64,000 bases of DNA, from positions 32,090-96,089 of the forward strand of contig CAZDRX010000002.1 of NCBI GenBank assembly GCA_964508225.1, written 5' to 3'. The notes under the pieces were generated by a model. The model saw nothing but the letters and a program-made list of their open reading frames with translations, searched no databases and was not told the origin of the DNA. The position numbers and the translations under genes were made by a program. This document shows positions 34,575 through 42,871 of the stretch, in pieces (position 1 is the stretch's first letter; each line of letters begins with the position of its first letter). This stretch comes from CAZDRX01 sp964508225 (lineage in GTDB: Bacteria > Patescibacteriota > Gracilibacteria > Peribacterales > Peribacteraceae).

Positions 34575-35966
34575 ATGCCCGAGATCTCCCCGTACCGGAT
34601 CGGCAACGAAGATTTGCACGACTTCGAGCGTCTCACCGCGCAGGAATCACACTCGATCGAGGGGCAGATCGCGAAGATGGAGATGATCGAGTCCATGATC
34701 CGCGCGCGCGACCTCGCACAGCGTCGCGCCGCCGCCGTGGAGATCAGGGATGCACAGGGACTCACCGGCGGCGAACTCGCCGAAGCGGTGAATCAGCGCG
34801 TCCAGAATATCCGCGTCTCGCGCATGCTCCTCGGTGACGGACGGTTCAATCTCATCCTCGAGAAGGGCGATGATGACAGGGATAACGATGATCCGTCGGT
34901 GTATCGCGTCATGATTCCGGCGCACGTCGATACGGTGAACAGCGGAGCGCCGACCCAGATCCTCCATGATCCGAAGCACCCCGATCGTGTCCATGGCCTC
35001 GGCGTGTACGACATGGGCGCTGCCGTGCTGAACAATATCGATCTCGCCATCACGACGAAGATCCCGAAGGGGATGAAGGCGTACTTCGTCTTCACGGTGG
35101 ATGAGGAGAAGAATTCCGTCGGTGCACGCGAACTCATCAAGCAATGGGACGTCTGGCCGCTCATCAACGCCGTCGTCTCCTCCGAGATCGGCCCCGTGCC
35201 TCCTCTGGAAGAGGGTGATCCGCGCGTGCGGCTCATCACGGCGCGTACGGGAAGGCTCAAGATCATCGGCAACATCAGTATCGATCCGCGGGCGCAGGGA
35301 CACGGTTCCGAGAAGGACATGCCCAATGCGAGCAGCGCGCTCCGGCACCTCCTCAATTCCCTCGATAAGCGCTTCTACAATGGGTACGACGACCCCGAGG
35401 GAGGCCCGCGTGAGCCGAAGCAGCAGCGCACGCACCCGCTCCTCGGCGAGGAGATGATCGAGGATGGCGACATCGACGCGTCGAAGACCCGCGAAGGATA
35501 TTTCCCGCCTGATCGTGCACAGTTCGAATTCGCTCTCCGCATGTCGCCGCCGTCCACGCAGGACGAGTACCTCCGGAATATCGTGCGCTGGTCGAGGGGC
35601 ATCGCGAAGCGCGGTGAGTGGAGCCGCTGGGGTATCAACCACTCTGTCACCCGCAATCCCGGCCTCGCGTCGTACTCACCGTACGAACTTCCCCCCGACG
35701 ATCCGGTCGTGCGTGTCGCGTCGTCCATCATCCAGAAAATCACGGGTGTCGCCCCCGACATCGTGGGAGCACCGTCGGTATCCGACGAGTGTGACTACGC
35801 CGAAGCAGGCAAAGCGGTCATCACCATCCCTCCGAATGGGGACGAGGCACACCATCCCGACGAGTGGGTCTCGCTCTCGAGCACCCTGAAGATCCGTGCA
35901 ATTGTCCGGGCACTCCTCGAGGATCCGGATGGCTTCGCCTCTCTGCGCACGGAGGCAAAACCATGA
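34575..35966 (+). CDS. M20-family metallopeptidase/deacylase-like protein
   Basis: The 463-residue protein has the M20 (ArgE/DapE/ACY1/CPG2) arrangement: IPAHVDTVNSG with the first Zn ligand and catalytic Asp (about 114-124), GLGVYDMGAAVLNNI for the bridging Asp, FTVDEEKNSVGA with the general-base Glu pair (about 173-184), and a late NGDEAHHPDEWVSL supplying the final His. Substrates in the family range from peptides to N-acyl amino acids; this one cannot be assigned. The N-terminal 90 residues (helical, charged) are longer than usual. No signal peptide, so it is cytoplasmic. It is divergent from ileS. Confidence 0.8.
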   Translation: MPEISPYRIGNEDLHDFERLTAQESHSIEGQIAKMEMIESMIRARDLAQRRAAAVEIRDAQGLTGGELAEAVNQRVQNIRVSRMLLGDGRFNLILEKGDDDRDNDDPSVYRVMIPAHVDTVNSGAPTQILHDPKHPDRVHGLGVYDMGAAVLNNIDLAITTKIPKGMKAYFVFTVDEEKNSVGARELIKQWDVWPLINAVVSSEIGPVPPLEEGDPRVRLITARTGRLKIIGNISIDPRAQGHGSEKDMPNASSALRHLLNSLDKRFYNGYDDPEGGPREPKQQRTHPLLGEEMIEDGDIDASKTREGYFPPDRAQFEFALRMSPPSTQDEYLRNIVRWSRGIAKRGEWSRWGINHSVTRNPGLASYSPYELPPDDPVVRVASSIIQKITGVAPDIVGAPSVSDECDYAEAGKAVITIPPNGDEAHHPDEWVSLSSTLKIRAIVRALLEDPDGFASLRTEAKP

Positions 35967-35975
35967 GCAATTTCT

Positions 35976-36004
35976 TTGACTTTTGGCCTCACAGAGCGAA
36001 TAAT
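35976..36004 (+). promoter_or_regulatory. Promoter of the gene at 36015
   Basis: TTGACT (35976-35981), a 17-bp spacer and AATAAT (35999-36004). ATG 36015 is 11 bases after the -10 box. Confidence 0.55.
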
Positions 36005-36014
36005 ACGATTAATC

Positions 36015-36548
36015 ATGAAACTTGACGAAGCGTATGCATCGGGTTCTGGTAGCTCTCCGTCAAGCGGAGCGCGCATCAGCGATGGTTCGATGGAATCACC
36101 GAGGGGCGACACCACTCTCTCCGCAACGTCAGATCTGTCCTCTGGGAATTCCCGCGGAGAGAAAAATATGTTTTACTTGCCCCTCACACGGGCAGTCATC
36201 GCGACGATTCAGGCCATGACCGGTCTTTCGTACGATGCATATCTTTCCCGTGCGGACGCCCGGGAGAAAATTGCCGCGGATCTCCGGACCCGCGTTGCCG
36301 TCAGTTTTCCGGAGGGGCAGACGTTCTCTCTCGAAATCGCACTCTCTATTCTGCGGGAAGAAGTCACGGATCACATCGCCCGTCTCTTCGGTAAACGTAT
36401 TGCAGACGAGGCAAACAATAGACGCGGCGTGCACGTGGATCAGGAGGAGGTAGATAAACTCATTGCTACCGCACTCCCCACGGTGATCGCAGAGCGCGGA
36501 GAACGTCTCGCGGCTGCCTTCATCAAGCAAAGTGACGAGGCGGCTTAA
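36015..36548 (+). CDS. Hypothetical protein
   Basis: I do not recognise this 177-residue protein. Residues 1-50 are Ser/Gly-rich and probably disordered (ASGSGSSPSSGARISDGS). The remainder is helical and charged, from FYLPLTRAVIATIQAMTG through LFGKRIADEANNRRGVHVDQEEVDKLIATALPTVIAERGERLAAAFI. There is no TM helix or signal peptide. It has its own promoter and lies between the M20 peptidase gene and another unknown gene. ATG 36015 is chosen over the start at 35976, which lies inside the promoter. Confidence 0.5.
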   Translation: MKLDEAYASGSGSSPSSGARISDGSMESPRGDTTLSATSDLSSGNSRGEKNMFYLPLTRAVIATIQAMTGLSYDAYLSRADAREKIAADLRTRVAVSFPEGQTFSLEIALSILREEVTDHIARLFGKRIADEANNRRGVHVDQEEVDKLIATALPTVIAERGERLAAAFIKQSDEAA

Positions 36549-36573
36549 GAGTTGCAAATATCAATAAATTCTG

Positions 36574-36602
36574 TTTAAATACATTTTAGTGATAGGTATA
36601 GT
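36574..36602 (+). promoter_or_regulatory. Possible promoter of the gene at 36635
   Basis: TTTAAA (36574-36579), a 17-bp spacer and TATAGT (36597-36602) within an AT-rich intergenic patch. Confidence 0.35.
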
Positions 36603-36634
36603 GCGCTTCACTTTTTGAGTACAGTACTACTTCC

Positions 36635-37684
36635 ATGCCTGAACACCCCGACGACTACCGGCCGATCGAGGAATTCGATGACCATTTCGAACGTCTCCTG
36701 AGCGAGATGGGGAATGGCGGGAAGCCCGCGCCTGCGGATATCGGCGAGAAGCTCGACCGTGAGAAGGTGCAGGGCGGACACAAGCTTGGCCGTCTCGAAG
36801 ACATCGAAGTCGAATTCGTGAGGAATCCCGCCCGTGGTGCGGATTTCGACCGTCGTCACAATGACCTTCTCATCACCCGCGAAGTGATCGAAACGCTCCT
36901 CTCGCAGGAGAAGGCGAGGATCAGTGCAATGCGCACGCAAGTCGCGCGTTCGGGAGGCTTTCTCATGCGCTACGACAGAGTGGGGGAGCAGCGGCTGCAC
37001 GATGTCTATGACGGACAGAATCCCGTGAAGGGCGGATGGCTCATGGCCGAGACGAGCGGTATCCCGCTCGACAGATCAGGCCAGAGAATTGCCGGACGTG
37101 TTCTCGGTGCCGACGGTCAGTTCTACATCCCACCGGATGACGACACCGCCACACCGGATCCGTTTCCGCTCCTGCAGATCGGAAAGGACTCATTTCTCGA
37201 CGCGCCAATGACCTCCGAGGAGGTCAGAACACATCCGCAGACCGCCATGCTCATCGCCGATATTTCCTCCGTGCGCGAATTCACAGGATACGGTTTCTCT
37301 GCGGCGACCGAAGACGCCGCGTTTCTCCGTGTCGTGCAGGAGATCAACGCGCAGCGCAGCGGCATCAATGCCATCAAGTACGCGCTGGCGGCGATCGCGA
37401 GCGTGAAGGGCGTCATGGACAAGAATAAGGTGCTGCTTGCCCCTGCGCTGGATCCCGAGGGCATGCGTAACTACCGCAGTATGTTCCTGCACACGCTGCG
37501 CGGAGACGCGAGCGGCGATCTGCTCGGTAAGCAGGTACGTCACTTGGTTCCGGTCGAACTGCCCGCGGGAGACGAGGGCTTCCTCTACGTCGACTGGTAC
37601 GTCACGTCACAGCGTCTCGAAAACGCCACGATGCGTTCCGATCTCGCGCTGCGTGATGAGCTGTGGCGCCCCGATGCGGCCTGA
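36635..37684 (+). CDS. Hypothetical protein
   Basis: I do not recognise this 349-residue soluble protein. The N-terminal third is acidic and helical (EFDDHFERLLSEMGN, then HNDLLITREVIETLLSQEKARISAMRTQVA). The middle is mixed alpha/beta with GWLMAETSGIPLDRSGQRIAGRVLGADGQFYIPP. The C-terminal part contains LHTLRGDASGDLLGKQVRHLVPVELPAGDEGFLYVDWYV. There is no signal peptide, TM helix or known catalytic motif. It is followed four bases later by the convergent EamA segment. The alternating charged style is like other lineage-specific proteins in this window. Confidence 0.5.
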   Translation: MPEHPDDYRPIEEFDDHFERLLSEMGNGGKPAPADIGEKLDREKVQGGHKLGRLEDIEVEFVRNPARGADFDRRHNDLLITREVIETLLSQEKARISAMRTQVARSGGFLMRYDRVGEQRLHDVYDGQNPVKGGWLMAETSGIPLDRSGQRIAGRVLGADGQFYIPPDDDTATPDPFPLLQIGKDSFLDAPMTSEEVRTHPQTAMLIADISSVREFTGYGFSAATEDAAFLRVVQEINAQRSGINAIKYALAAIASVKGVMDKNKVLLAPALDPEGMRNYRSMFLHTLRGDASGDLLGKQVRHLVPVELPAGDEGFLYVDWYVTSQRLENATMRSDLALRDELWRPDAA

Positions 37685-37688
37685 AGGC

Positions 37689-38921
37689 TCAGGTGTCGTG
37701 GTTCAGGATCCGGTCTGGCTTGTAGAGCCAGAGGAAGAGGAGGATGACGGGAAGTACCATCAAGGCGCCTCTCGTGTCCGAGATCGTCGCTTCACTGACG
37801 ATGGTCACGAGACACACGAACGGCAGGAGGCGGTCGAGGATCTCGGTGTCCGTCTGGAGCATGCATTCGAAGTAGAGCGCGTACGGGAGGAACGTGAAGA
37901 CGAGTGCGAAGAGCACGGACAGTCCTGTGAGCCGCCAGTCGATGGTCGCGAGCGGATGCACGAGAGGCCAGAGCAGACTGGTGAGGAGGATCGTGATGAC
38001 CGAGAGCCAGAAGACGAATGCGGGGTACCGCGCGTGGATACGTGCGTCGGTTTCGAGGTAGCGGCGGCTGAGCTGTGAGTACATGGAGAACCCGAGCGCA
38101 CCGCCGACTCCGGCCAGCACACCGAAGAGAGAGAAGCCCTGTGCCACGATGAACGCAGTGATCGCGATGCCGATGACGGCGACGGAGAGCAGGAGGCGCA
38201 TCGGCACCTGTCCTTCGAGAAGCTTGGTGAGCAGCGTCGTGAGCACGAGACCCGCGATGATGAAGAGGATGTACTGGCTCGCCGGAATTTCCCGCAGGGA
38301 GAGGTAGGAGAGGATACCCGTGAGGAAGAGCGCGATGCCCGCGGCGATGAAGGACGGCTTGAACGGCGAGATCGGCTTCGACTTCACACGCGAGAGTGCC
38401 ATGTAGAGGCCGTACGTCACGGTGGAGGCAATGAAGAACGTGATGAAGCGGATGAACGTGAGTTCCACGGGGGTGATCTCTGTCGAGGTGAGAATGACTC
38501 TGGCCACCATGGGGTCGAGTCCCCAGAGCAGGATGATGACGCCGATGAGGAGCGCAGTGCCGACACTCTGGCGCATCACCTGCAGGTGCCGTGCCCCCGC
38601 GAGCACCAGTTCCTGCTGGAACACCGCGAGCTCCTGCGGCGACATGCGGACTTGCAGCGAGACGACGGCTTTGTCGCCCGTGCGGTGGTAACGGATGTCC
38701 GAGAGTGACGTGCCGAACTTGCGGTGGACGAGGTTGATGCGGTCCATGCCGGTGATCGATTCCATCTCGGCCTCGTAGCGCAGGATGGTCTTTTCCGGCG
38801 TGATGTAGTGGGTTTCTTTGTAGGTGCCTCTTGACTCGTCCAACAGCCGCATGACCGCCCCCAGATATTCGGGGCTGGTCAGGATTTCCAACTTCGCGTA
38901 CGGTTCGCGGATTTCAAGCAC
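37689..38921 (-). CDS. ACT-EamA segment, probably the C-terminal part of the RSH gene (5' end chimeric)
   Basis: The open frame gives 410 residues. Residues from about 45 on (38790 downward) start TILRYEAEMESITGMDRINLVHRKFG and continue as an ACT-like regulatory domain ending ARHLQVMRQS. The rest (about 122-410) has ten TM helices like an EamA/DMT drug-metabolite transporter. Residues 1-44 instead match the C-terminal domain of elongation factor LepA (EPYAKLEILTSPEYLGAVM...RG) and join at a 9-mer, AGGATGGTC on the plus strand, that recurs right after the N gap. Joining 38781 to 39012 gives an in-frame RSH-ACT-EamA protein of 918 residues. The LepA-like part is therefore taken as an assembly chimera. 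Confidence 0.6.
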   Translation of the reverse strand: MLEIREPYAKLEILTSPEYLGAVMRLLDESRGTYKETHYITPEKTILRYEAEMESITGMDRINLVHRKFGTSLSDIRYHRTGDKAVVSLQVRMSPQELAVFQQELVLAGARHLQVMRQSVGTALLIGVIILLWGLDPMVARVILTSTEITPVELTFIRFITFFIASTVTYGLYMALSRVKSKPISPFKPSFIAAGIALFLTGILSYLSLREIPASQYILFIIAGLVLTTLLTKLLEGQVPMRLLLSVAVIGIAITAFIVAQGFSLFGVLAGVGGALGFSMYSQLSRRYLETDARIHARYPAFVFWLSVITILLTSLLWPLVHPLATIDWRLTGLSVLFALVFTFLPYALYFECMLQTDTEILDRLLPFVCLVTIVSEATISDTRGALMVLPVILLFLWLYKPDRILNHDT

Positions 38922-39001
38922 GTTGGCGGGGTCTTTGATGTCCGACGGAGAATAGATAAGCTGTTCTTGCCCATTGCGCAGTTTTATCTGGTACGAAACC
39001 G
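38791..39001 (-). other. LepA-like contig tail (probable misassembly)
   Basis: On the minus strand this segment encodes IKLRNGQEQL, then after a one-base slip YSPSDIKDPANVLEIREPYAKLEILTSPEYLG and DESRGTYKETHYITPEK. This is the elongation factor 4 (LepA) C-terminal domain. No other part of lepA is present. It ends at the N gap and begins at a 9-mer repeated on the other side. Confidence 0.65.
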
Positions 39002-39011
39002 NNNNNNNNNN
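39002..39011. other. Scaffold gap of 10 N
   Basis: Ten undetermined bases. The flanking 9-mer AGGATGGTC at 38782-38790 and 39012-39020 suggests the gap and the LepA-like tail are artefacts of repeat confusion. Confidence 0.95.
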
Positions 39012-40675
39012 AGGATGGTCATCGGGAATCCTTTGCGGTTCTTCGAAAGCGGTTTGTCGAAGAGCGCGGAGAACACATCGGCGGGGAGCAGGCGTCCGTC
39101 GGCGATGGAGATGTATACCTCGCGCAGCGTCGTGTAGCCGAGGATGCCGAGCTGACGGGTGAATGCTTTCTCATCGAATTCGTCGATGAATCCGCGTTTC
39201 CGCTCGCTGAATGTCTTCTGGAGCAGCTCCTTCCCGAGCTCAAGCTTCTGCGCTTCCGACTGCTTGGAGAGCGCGGAGCGGATCATCGCGGCGGAGAAGC
39301 CCGTCTGGATCTGGCGGAGCCAGTTGAGCTCGCACGTTGGTTGTTCGCCGAGAACGATGTCGAGCGATGCGGCGTTCGTGAGGCGGTTGCCGAAGGGTGT
39401 CTCCACGCCGTTCACCTTGATCGACTCTGTCTTGAGTGCGCTTTCTTTGAGGAGGTAGAACGCTCCGTCGAGCACCGTCGCGTCGTGCGGCAGCTGCACG
39501 GTGCTGTCGTCCGGACCGTGGATGATGATGGACTCGCCGAGGATATCGCTCTGCAGGCTCTGCCAGAAGTCCGTGGAACTTCCCTCGGTGTCCTCGGTGA
39601 GCGGGGAGAGCCGTTGCGTCCACGGGAGATAGTCAGGGAGATCCGGTGCCTTGTCGCTGAAGCACTTCAGCGCGACGCCTCTGCGTGCGTATTCCTGCAT
39701 CTCGCGTGTGCGGATCTTGCACCGGATACGGATGCCGCCTTCCACGATCACCGTGGTATGCAGACCCTGATAGCCGTTGATCTGCGGGGCGTTGATGAAG
39801 TCCTGGAACGACATGATCTCGCGTTTCCAGAGCTGGTGGAGTGCACCGAGGAGCCGGTAGCAGCCGTCGATGTCCTCGGAGACGAAGGCGATCGTGATGG
39901 AGGAGAGACCAGTGGTGACCGATCCACCGGCGTTCATCTGGGCACGGAGCTGCTCCCACGTTTTGTATTCGCAGTGGAGATTGACGCGCGAGGCGAGGTG
40001 ACGGTCGTGTTCGCCGAGGAGACCGCGCATGACATCGCTGATTTCGCGGCCGCGCTGCTCGTTCGTACTGCGGAGTTCCGCGAGCTTCGCGTACGTGGTG
40101 GGCTCGAGAATGCCGAGGCAGAGAGCTTCCAGCTCATCGCGCAGATCCTGCATGCAGAGCCTGTCGGCGATCTTCACGAAGACTTCCAGCGTCTCTTTCG
40201 CGAGGGATTTCTGACGTTCGGGCGCGAGGAATTCGGCCGTCTGCATATTGTGGAGACGGTCGACGAGCTTGATGACCATGATGCGCACGTCCTGCTGCAT
40301 GAGCGTGAAGATCTTCCGCAGCGTCTCGGTCTGTTCGTCCAGCTTGGGGCTCGTGGCGACATCACTCGCATTCAGTTTCGTGACGCCGTCGATGAGGGTC
40401 GCCACGTTGCCGTTGAACATCCGGTCGATCTCGAGGAGCGTGAGCGGCGTGTCCTCCACCGTGTCGTGAAGCAGCGCGGCGATGAGCGTATCGCTGTCCG
40501 CACCCATGTCGGCGAGCATGTGCGCGACCGCGATGGGGTGGCTGAAGTACGGTTCGCCGGACTTCCGTTTCTGATCCGCATGGACCTTCTTCCCGAGCTC
40601 AAACGCACATTCGATTCTGTTGATGTCCCGGGTGGGGAGATGCCGGACGTGTGAGCGGAATTCCTGCCACTGCAT
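39012..40675 (-). CDS. RelA/SpoT homologue (HD hydrolase, degenerate synthetase, TGS); 3' end cut by scaffold gap
   Basis: The visible 554 residues have an HD domain with FSHP (44-47), LLHDTVEDT (68-76) and KLVDRLHNM (136-144), the ligand set of a (p)ppGpp hydrolase. The synthetase-like region keeps GCYRLLGALHQLWK (271-284) and GYQGLHTTV (301-309). However, the essential Asp of the DLxAxR strand aligns with Gly256 and the Glu of ExQIRT is replaced (IRCKIRT, 317-323). Synthesis of the alarmone is therefore unlikely. A TGS domain (about 380-445, VQLPHDATVLDGAFYLL) follows, then a helical region. The protein probably continues into the ACT-EamA segment at 37689-38781 (see there). Confidence 0.85.
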
Positions 40676-40717
40676 ACAGAATGGAAAGTATACCCTTTTC
40701 GGGCTCCGAAGTGAAGC

Positions 40718-41197
40718 TTATGCCAAAATGTCGAGGATGTAGGCTTTGACGTTACTGAAGATCTCCGAGGCCTCGCTCAGCGCCTCCACCTCGTCCCGGC
40801 GGAACCAGCGCATCTCGTCACTTTCGGCGGGGGCGATCCGCACGGCCTGCGATTCATCGAGCGGACGGGCGACGAAGAGGAAGTCCATGTGCTGGTGTGC
40901 GGCTTCACCGCGTTCGGGACAGGCAGGGATCTCCTCGAGGAGCATCGCGATGGGTTTCCTCAGCATCCGTCCCTCCTGCGGGTTTCCCGTGAAGAGGTCA
41001 GGCTGCTCGGCGCCTGTGATCTCCACGTCGAGCCCTGTCTCCTCCAGACACTCGCGTTTTGCCGCTTCCTCCGGCGTCTCATCCGGATCCAGATGACCGC
41101 CGGGCGGCATCCACCTTTTCAGACGCTTATGCCAGAGGAGCAGTGTTCGTTTCTGTGAATCGATGATGAAGGCCGTGGCGGTGAAGTGGCGCTGCAT
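40718..41197 (-). CDS. Nudix hydrolase
   Basis: The 159-residue protein has a complete Nudix box at residues 34-55 (G, E40, R48-E49, E52-E53, G55), which binds Mg2+ for pyrophosphate-bond hydrolysis in nucleoside diphosphate derivatives. LLLWHKRLKRWMPPGGHLDPDE leads into it, as in NTP-sanitising MutT-type enzymes. The exact substrate is unknown. It is divergent from the thioredoxin-like gene and 42 nt upstream of the RSH gene on the same strand, so it may share a transcript with it. Confidence 0.9.
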   Translation of the reverse strand: MQRHFTATAFIIDSQKRTLLLWHKRLKRWMPPGGHLDPDETPEEAAKRECLEETGLDVEITGAEQPDLFTGNPQEGRMLRKPIAMLLEEIPACPERGEAAHQHMDFLFVARPLDESQAVRIAPAESDEMRWFRRDEVEALSEASEIFSNVKAYILDILA

Positions 41198-41249
41198 GAG
41201 GGGTGGAGAGCGATCCTATGATACACTCATCCGTATTCCCCCCTGTCCC

Positions 41250-41804
41250 ATGGTGCTCATCAATGACAATTCCACGATCCTGAAGATCGGCGATCGCATG
41301 CCGCACTTCAAGCTTCCCGCGACCGACGGTCTCACGGTGGACTCTTCCATCATCCACGATCCCGTGCTCGTGGTCGTCTTCACGTGCAATCACTGTCCGT
41401 ACGCGCAGGCGTACGAGGATCGTCTCATCGATCTCGCGAAGGACTTCGATCAGGAGGGTGCACAGTTCGTCCTCGTGAACAGCAATGACCCGACCGACTA
41501 TCCCGAGGATTCCTTCGCCGCCATGAAGAAACGTCACGAGGAGAAGTCGTTCCCGTTTCCGTACTGCCACGACGCATCACAGGAGGTCGCCAAGAGTTTC
41601 GGTGCGCTCTGCACGCCGCACTGTTTCGTCTTCGATGGTGACCGGAAGCTCAAGTACAAGGGCTGTATCGACAACAACTGGAAGGAACCCGCGAAGGCCA
41701 CGGAGCACAGTCTCCACGATGCGATTACTGCCGTGATCGCTGGCAAAGAGCCTCCTGTGCATGAGGTGAACGCGATCGGCTGCAGTATCAAGTGGAAGGC
41801 CTGA
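41250..41804 (+). CDS. Thioredoxin-fold (peroxiredoxin-like) protein
   Basis: The 184-residue protein has the AhpC/TlpA-like layout: IGDRMPHFKLPATDG at the start, VLVVVFTCNHCPYAQAYEDRL with a CxxC motif (CNHC), LVNSNDPTDYPEDSF, and GALCTPHCFVFDGDRKLKYKGCIDN. In the last motif a Thr-Pro segment matches the cis-Pro loop. It ends in IGCSIKWK, a tail found in a subgroup of thioredoxin-like proteins. It lacks a signal peptide, so it probably acts in cytoplasmic thiol redox chemistry. ATG 41250 fits the conserved N terminus; a TATGAT at 41217-41222 may be its -10. Confidence 0.8.
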   Translation: MVLINDNSTILKIGDRMPHFKLPATDGLTVDSSIIHDPVLVVVFTCNHCPYAQAYEDRLIDLAKDFDQEGAQFVLVNSNDPTDYPEDSFAAMKKRHEEKSFPFPYCHDASQEVAKSFGALCTPHCFVFDGDRKLKYKGCIDNNWKEPAKATEHSLHDAITAVIAGKEPPVHEVNAIGCSIKWKA

Positions 41805-42785
41805 TCACATCGGAACGGTCTCGATGAGAAGGATTTCCGGAGGAGCGAAGAGCCGTGCGCGCGGTCCGGATTCGCCGATGCCGCGGGTGATGGCGAGCAC
41901 GGCGCCGCTGCCGAGGCGGAACATGCCCTGATCGAAGGCCTTGCCGAGGTGCGTGGGAAGCGATGCGAGCGCGCCGTACCACGGCAGCCGGATCTGTCCG
42001 CCGTGCGTGTGACCGGACACGATGAGATCTGCCTGCAGCGCTGCCGGATCGAGGATCACGTCCGGATTGTGTGAGAGGAGGATGGTCGGGATTCCGGGCG
42101 GAATGCCGGCGAATGTTTCGACGATATCCGCGTCACCCGAGAGTGCGTCTTCGATCCCCGCGACCGCGAACACGTTGTCGCCCGAACCGAGCGTGACGGA
42201 GGTGTTGCGGAGCACGGTGATGTTCATCGAAGACAGTCTCTCCGCGACGGCGTCGCTGTGATCGCGTGTGGGTCGGAGCGGTCCTATGCTGCGGTAGATA
42301 CCGTGATCGTGATTGCCCATGATCGCGTACGTCCCGATGAGCGGAGCGAGGACAGCGAGCGGTTCGAGGGCGATGAGTGTGTCGGCCGTCACCTCTCCGG
42401 TGAGCACGAGATCGCCTGCCAGAAGCACGACGTCCGGCCGGAGGGCATTGATGCGGGCAACGACACGATGGAGATATCGTGCACCTTTGTACGGCCCCAC
42501 ATGGAGATCCGAAATCACGGCGATCCTGAGCGGTTCGGGGGTCGGCAGCGGGATGGTCTCCCGTGTCACCGTGATGAACTGGGGTTCGATGAATGAGCCG
42601 TAGAACACGACGAAGAAGACGAGGAGCGACATCGCCCCCGTGCCGAGAACGCCCATCTGCATCCAGACGGGTCTTCCTCTGCGGTACTTCAGCCACTCAT
42701 TCGCACAGAGTGCGATGGCGAACGATCCGCCGAGGATGACGAGGATGCCGATGTCCCACGGCAGTGTGAGCGAGTTCGCGATCAT
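41805..42785 (-). CDS. YkuE-like metallophosphoesterase, membrane-anchored
   Basis: The 326-residue protein has two N-terminal TM helices (about 10-30 and 44-64), then the calcineurin-type motifs in order: ISDLHVGPYK (about 90), LLAGDLVLTG, IMGNHDHGIY, LLSHNPDV and VSGHTHGGQIRLP. These bind two metals and hydrolyse phosphoester bonds. YkuE/YaeI-type members are linked to envelope phospholipid or lipid-sugar phosphates. The soluble domain follows directly after the second helix, suggesting it works at the membrane face. It begins right after the stop of the thioredoxin-like gene on the other strand. Confidence 0.9.
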   Translation of the reverse strand: MIANSLTLPWDIGILVILGGSFAIALCANEWLKYRRGRPVWMQMGVLGTGAMSLLVFFVVFYGSFIEPQFITVTRETIPLPTPEPLRIAVISDLHVGPYKGARYLHRVVARINALRPDVVLLAGDLVLTGEVTADTLIALEPLAVLAPLIGTYAIMGNHDHGIYRSIGPLRPTRDHSDAVAERLSSMNITVLRNTSVTLGSGDNVFAVAGIEDALSGDADIVETFAGIPPGIPTILLSHNPDVILDPAALQADLIVSGHTHGGQIRLPWYGALASLPTHLGKAFDQGMFRLGSGAVLAITRGIGESGPRARLFAPPEILLIETVPM

Positions 42786-42813
42786 CGTCTGCAGTATGAA
42801 CCAAAGACGCGAT

Positions 42814-42851
42814 CAAAAAAACCGGAGTGAGGCTCTTCGCCTGACTCCGGT
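42814..42851 (-). terminator. Rho-independent terminator of the secreted-protein gene
   Basis: On the minus strand ACCGGAGT(CA)GGC-GAAGA-GCC(TC)ACTCCGGT forms a long stem with one small internal bulge and ends in a run of seven T. It ends the gene at 42872-43936. Confidence 0.85.
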
Positions 42852-42871
42852 TCCGATTGCGTTTCTCAGGC

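Noticed and set aside
37689..38921. A natural LepA-EamA fusion protein
   Set aside because: The LepA-like part ends at a scaffold gap, contains a frameshift and switches at a 9-mer repeated across the gap. An in-frame RSH-ACT-EamA joining explains the data better.
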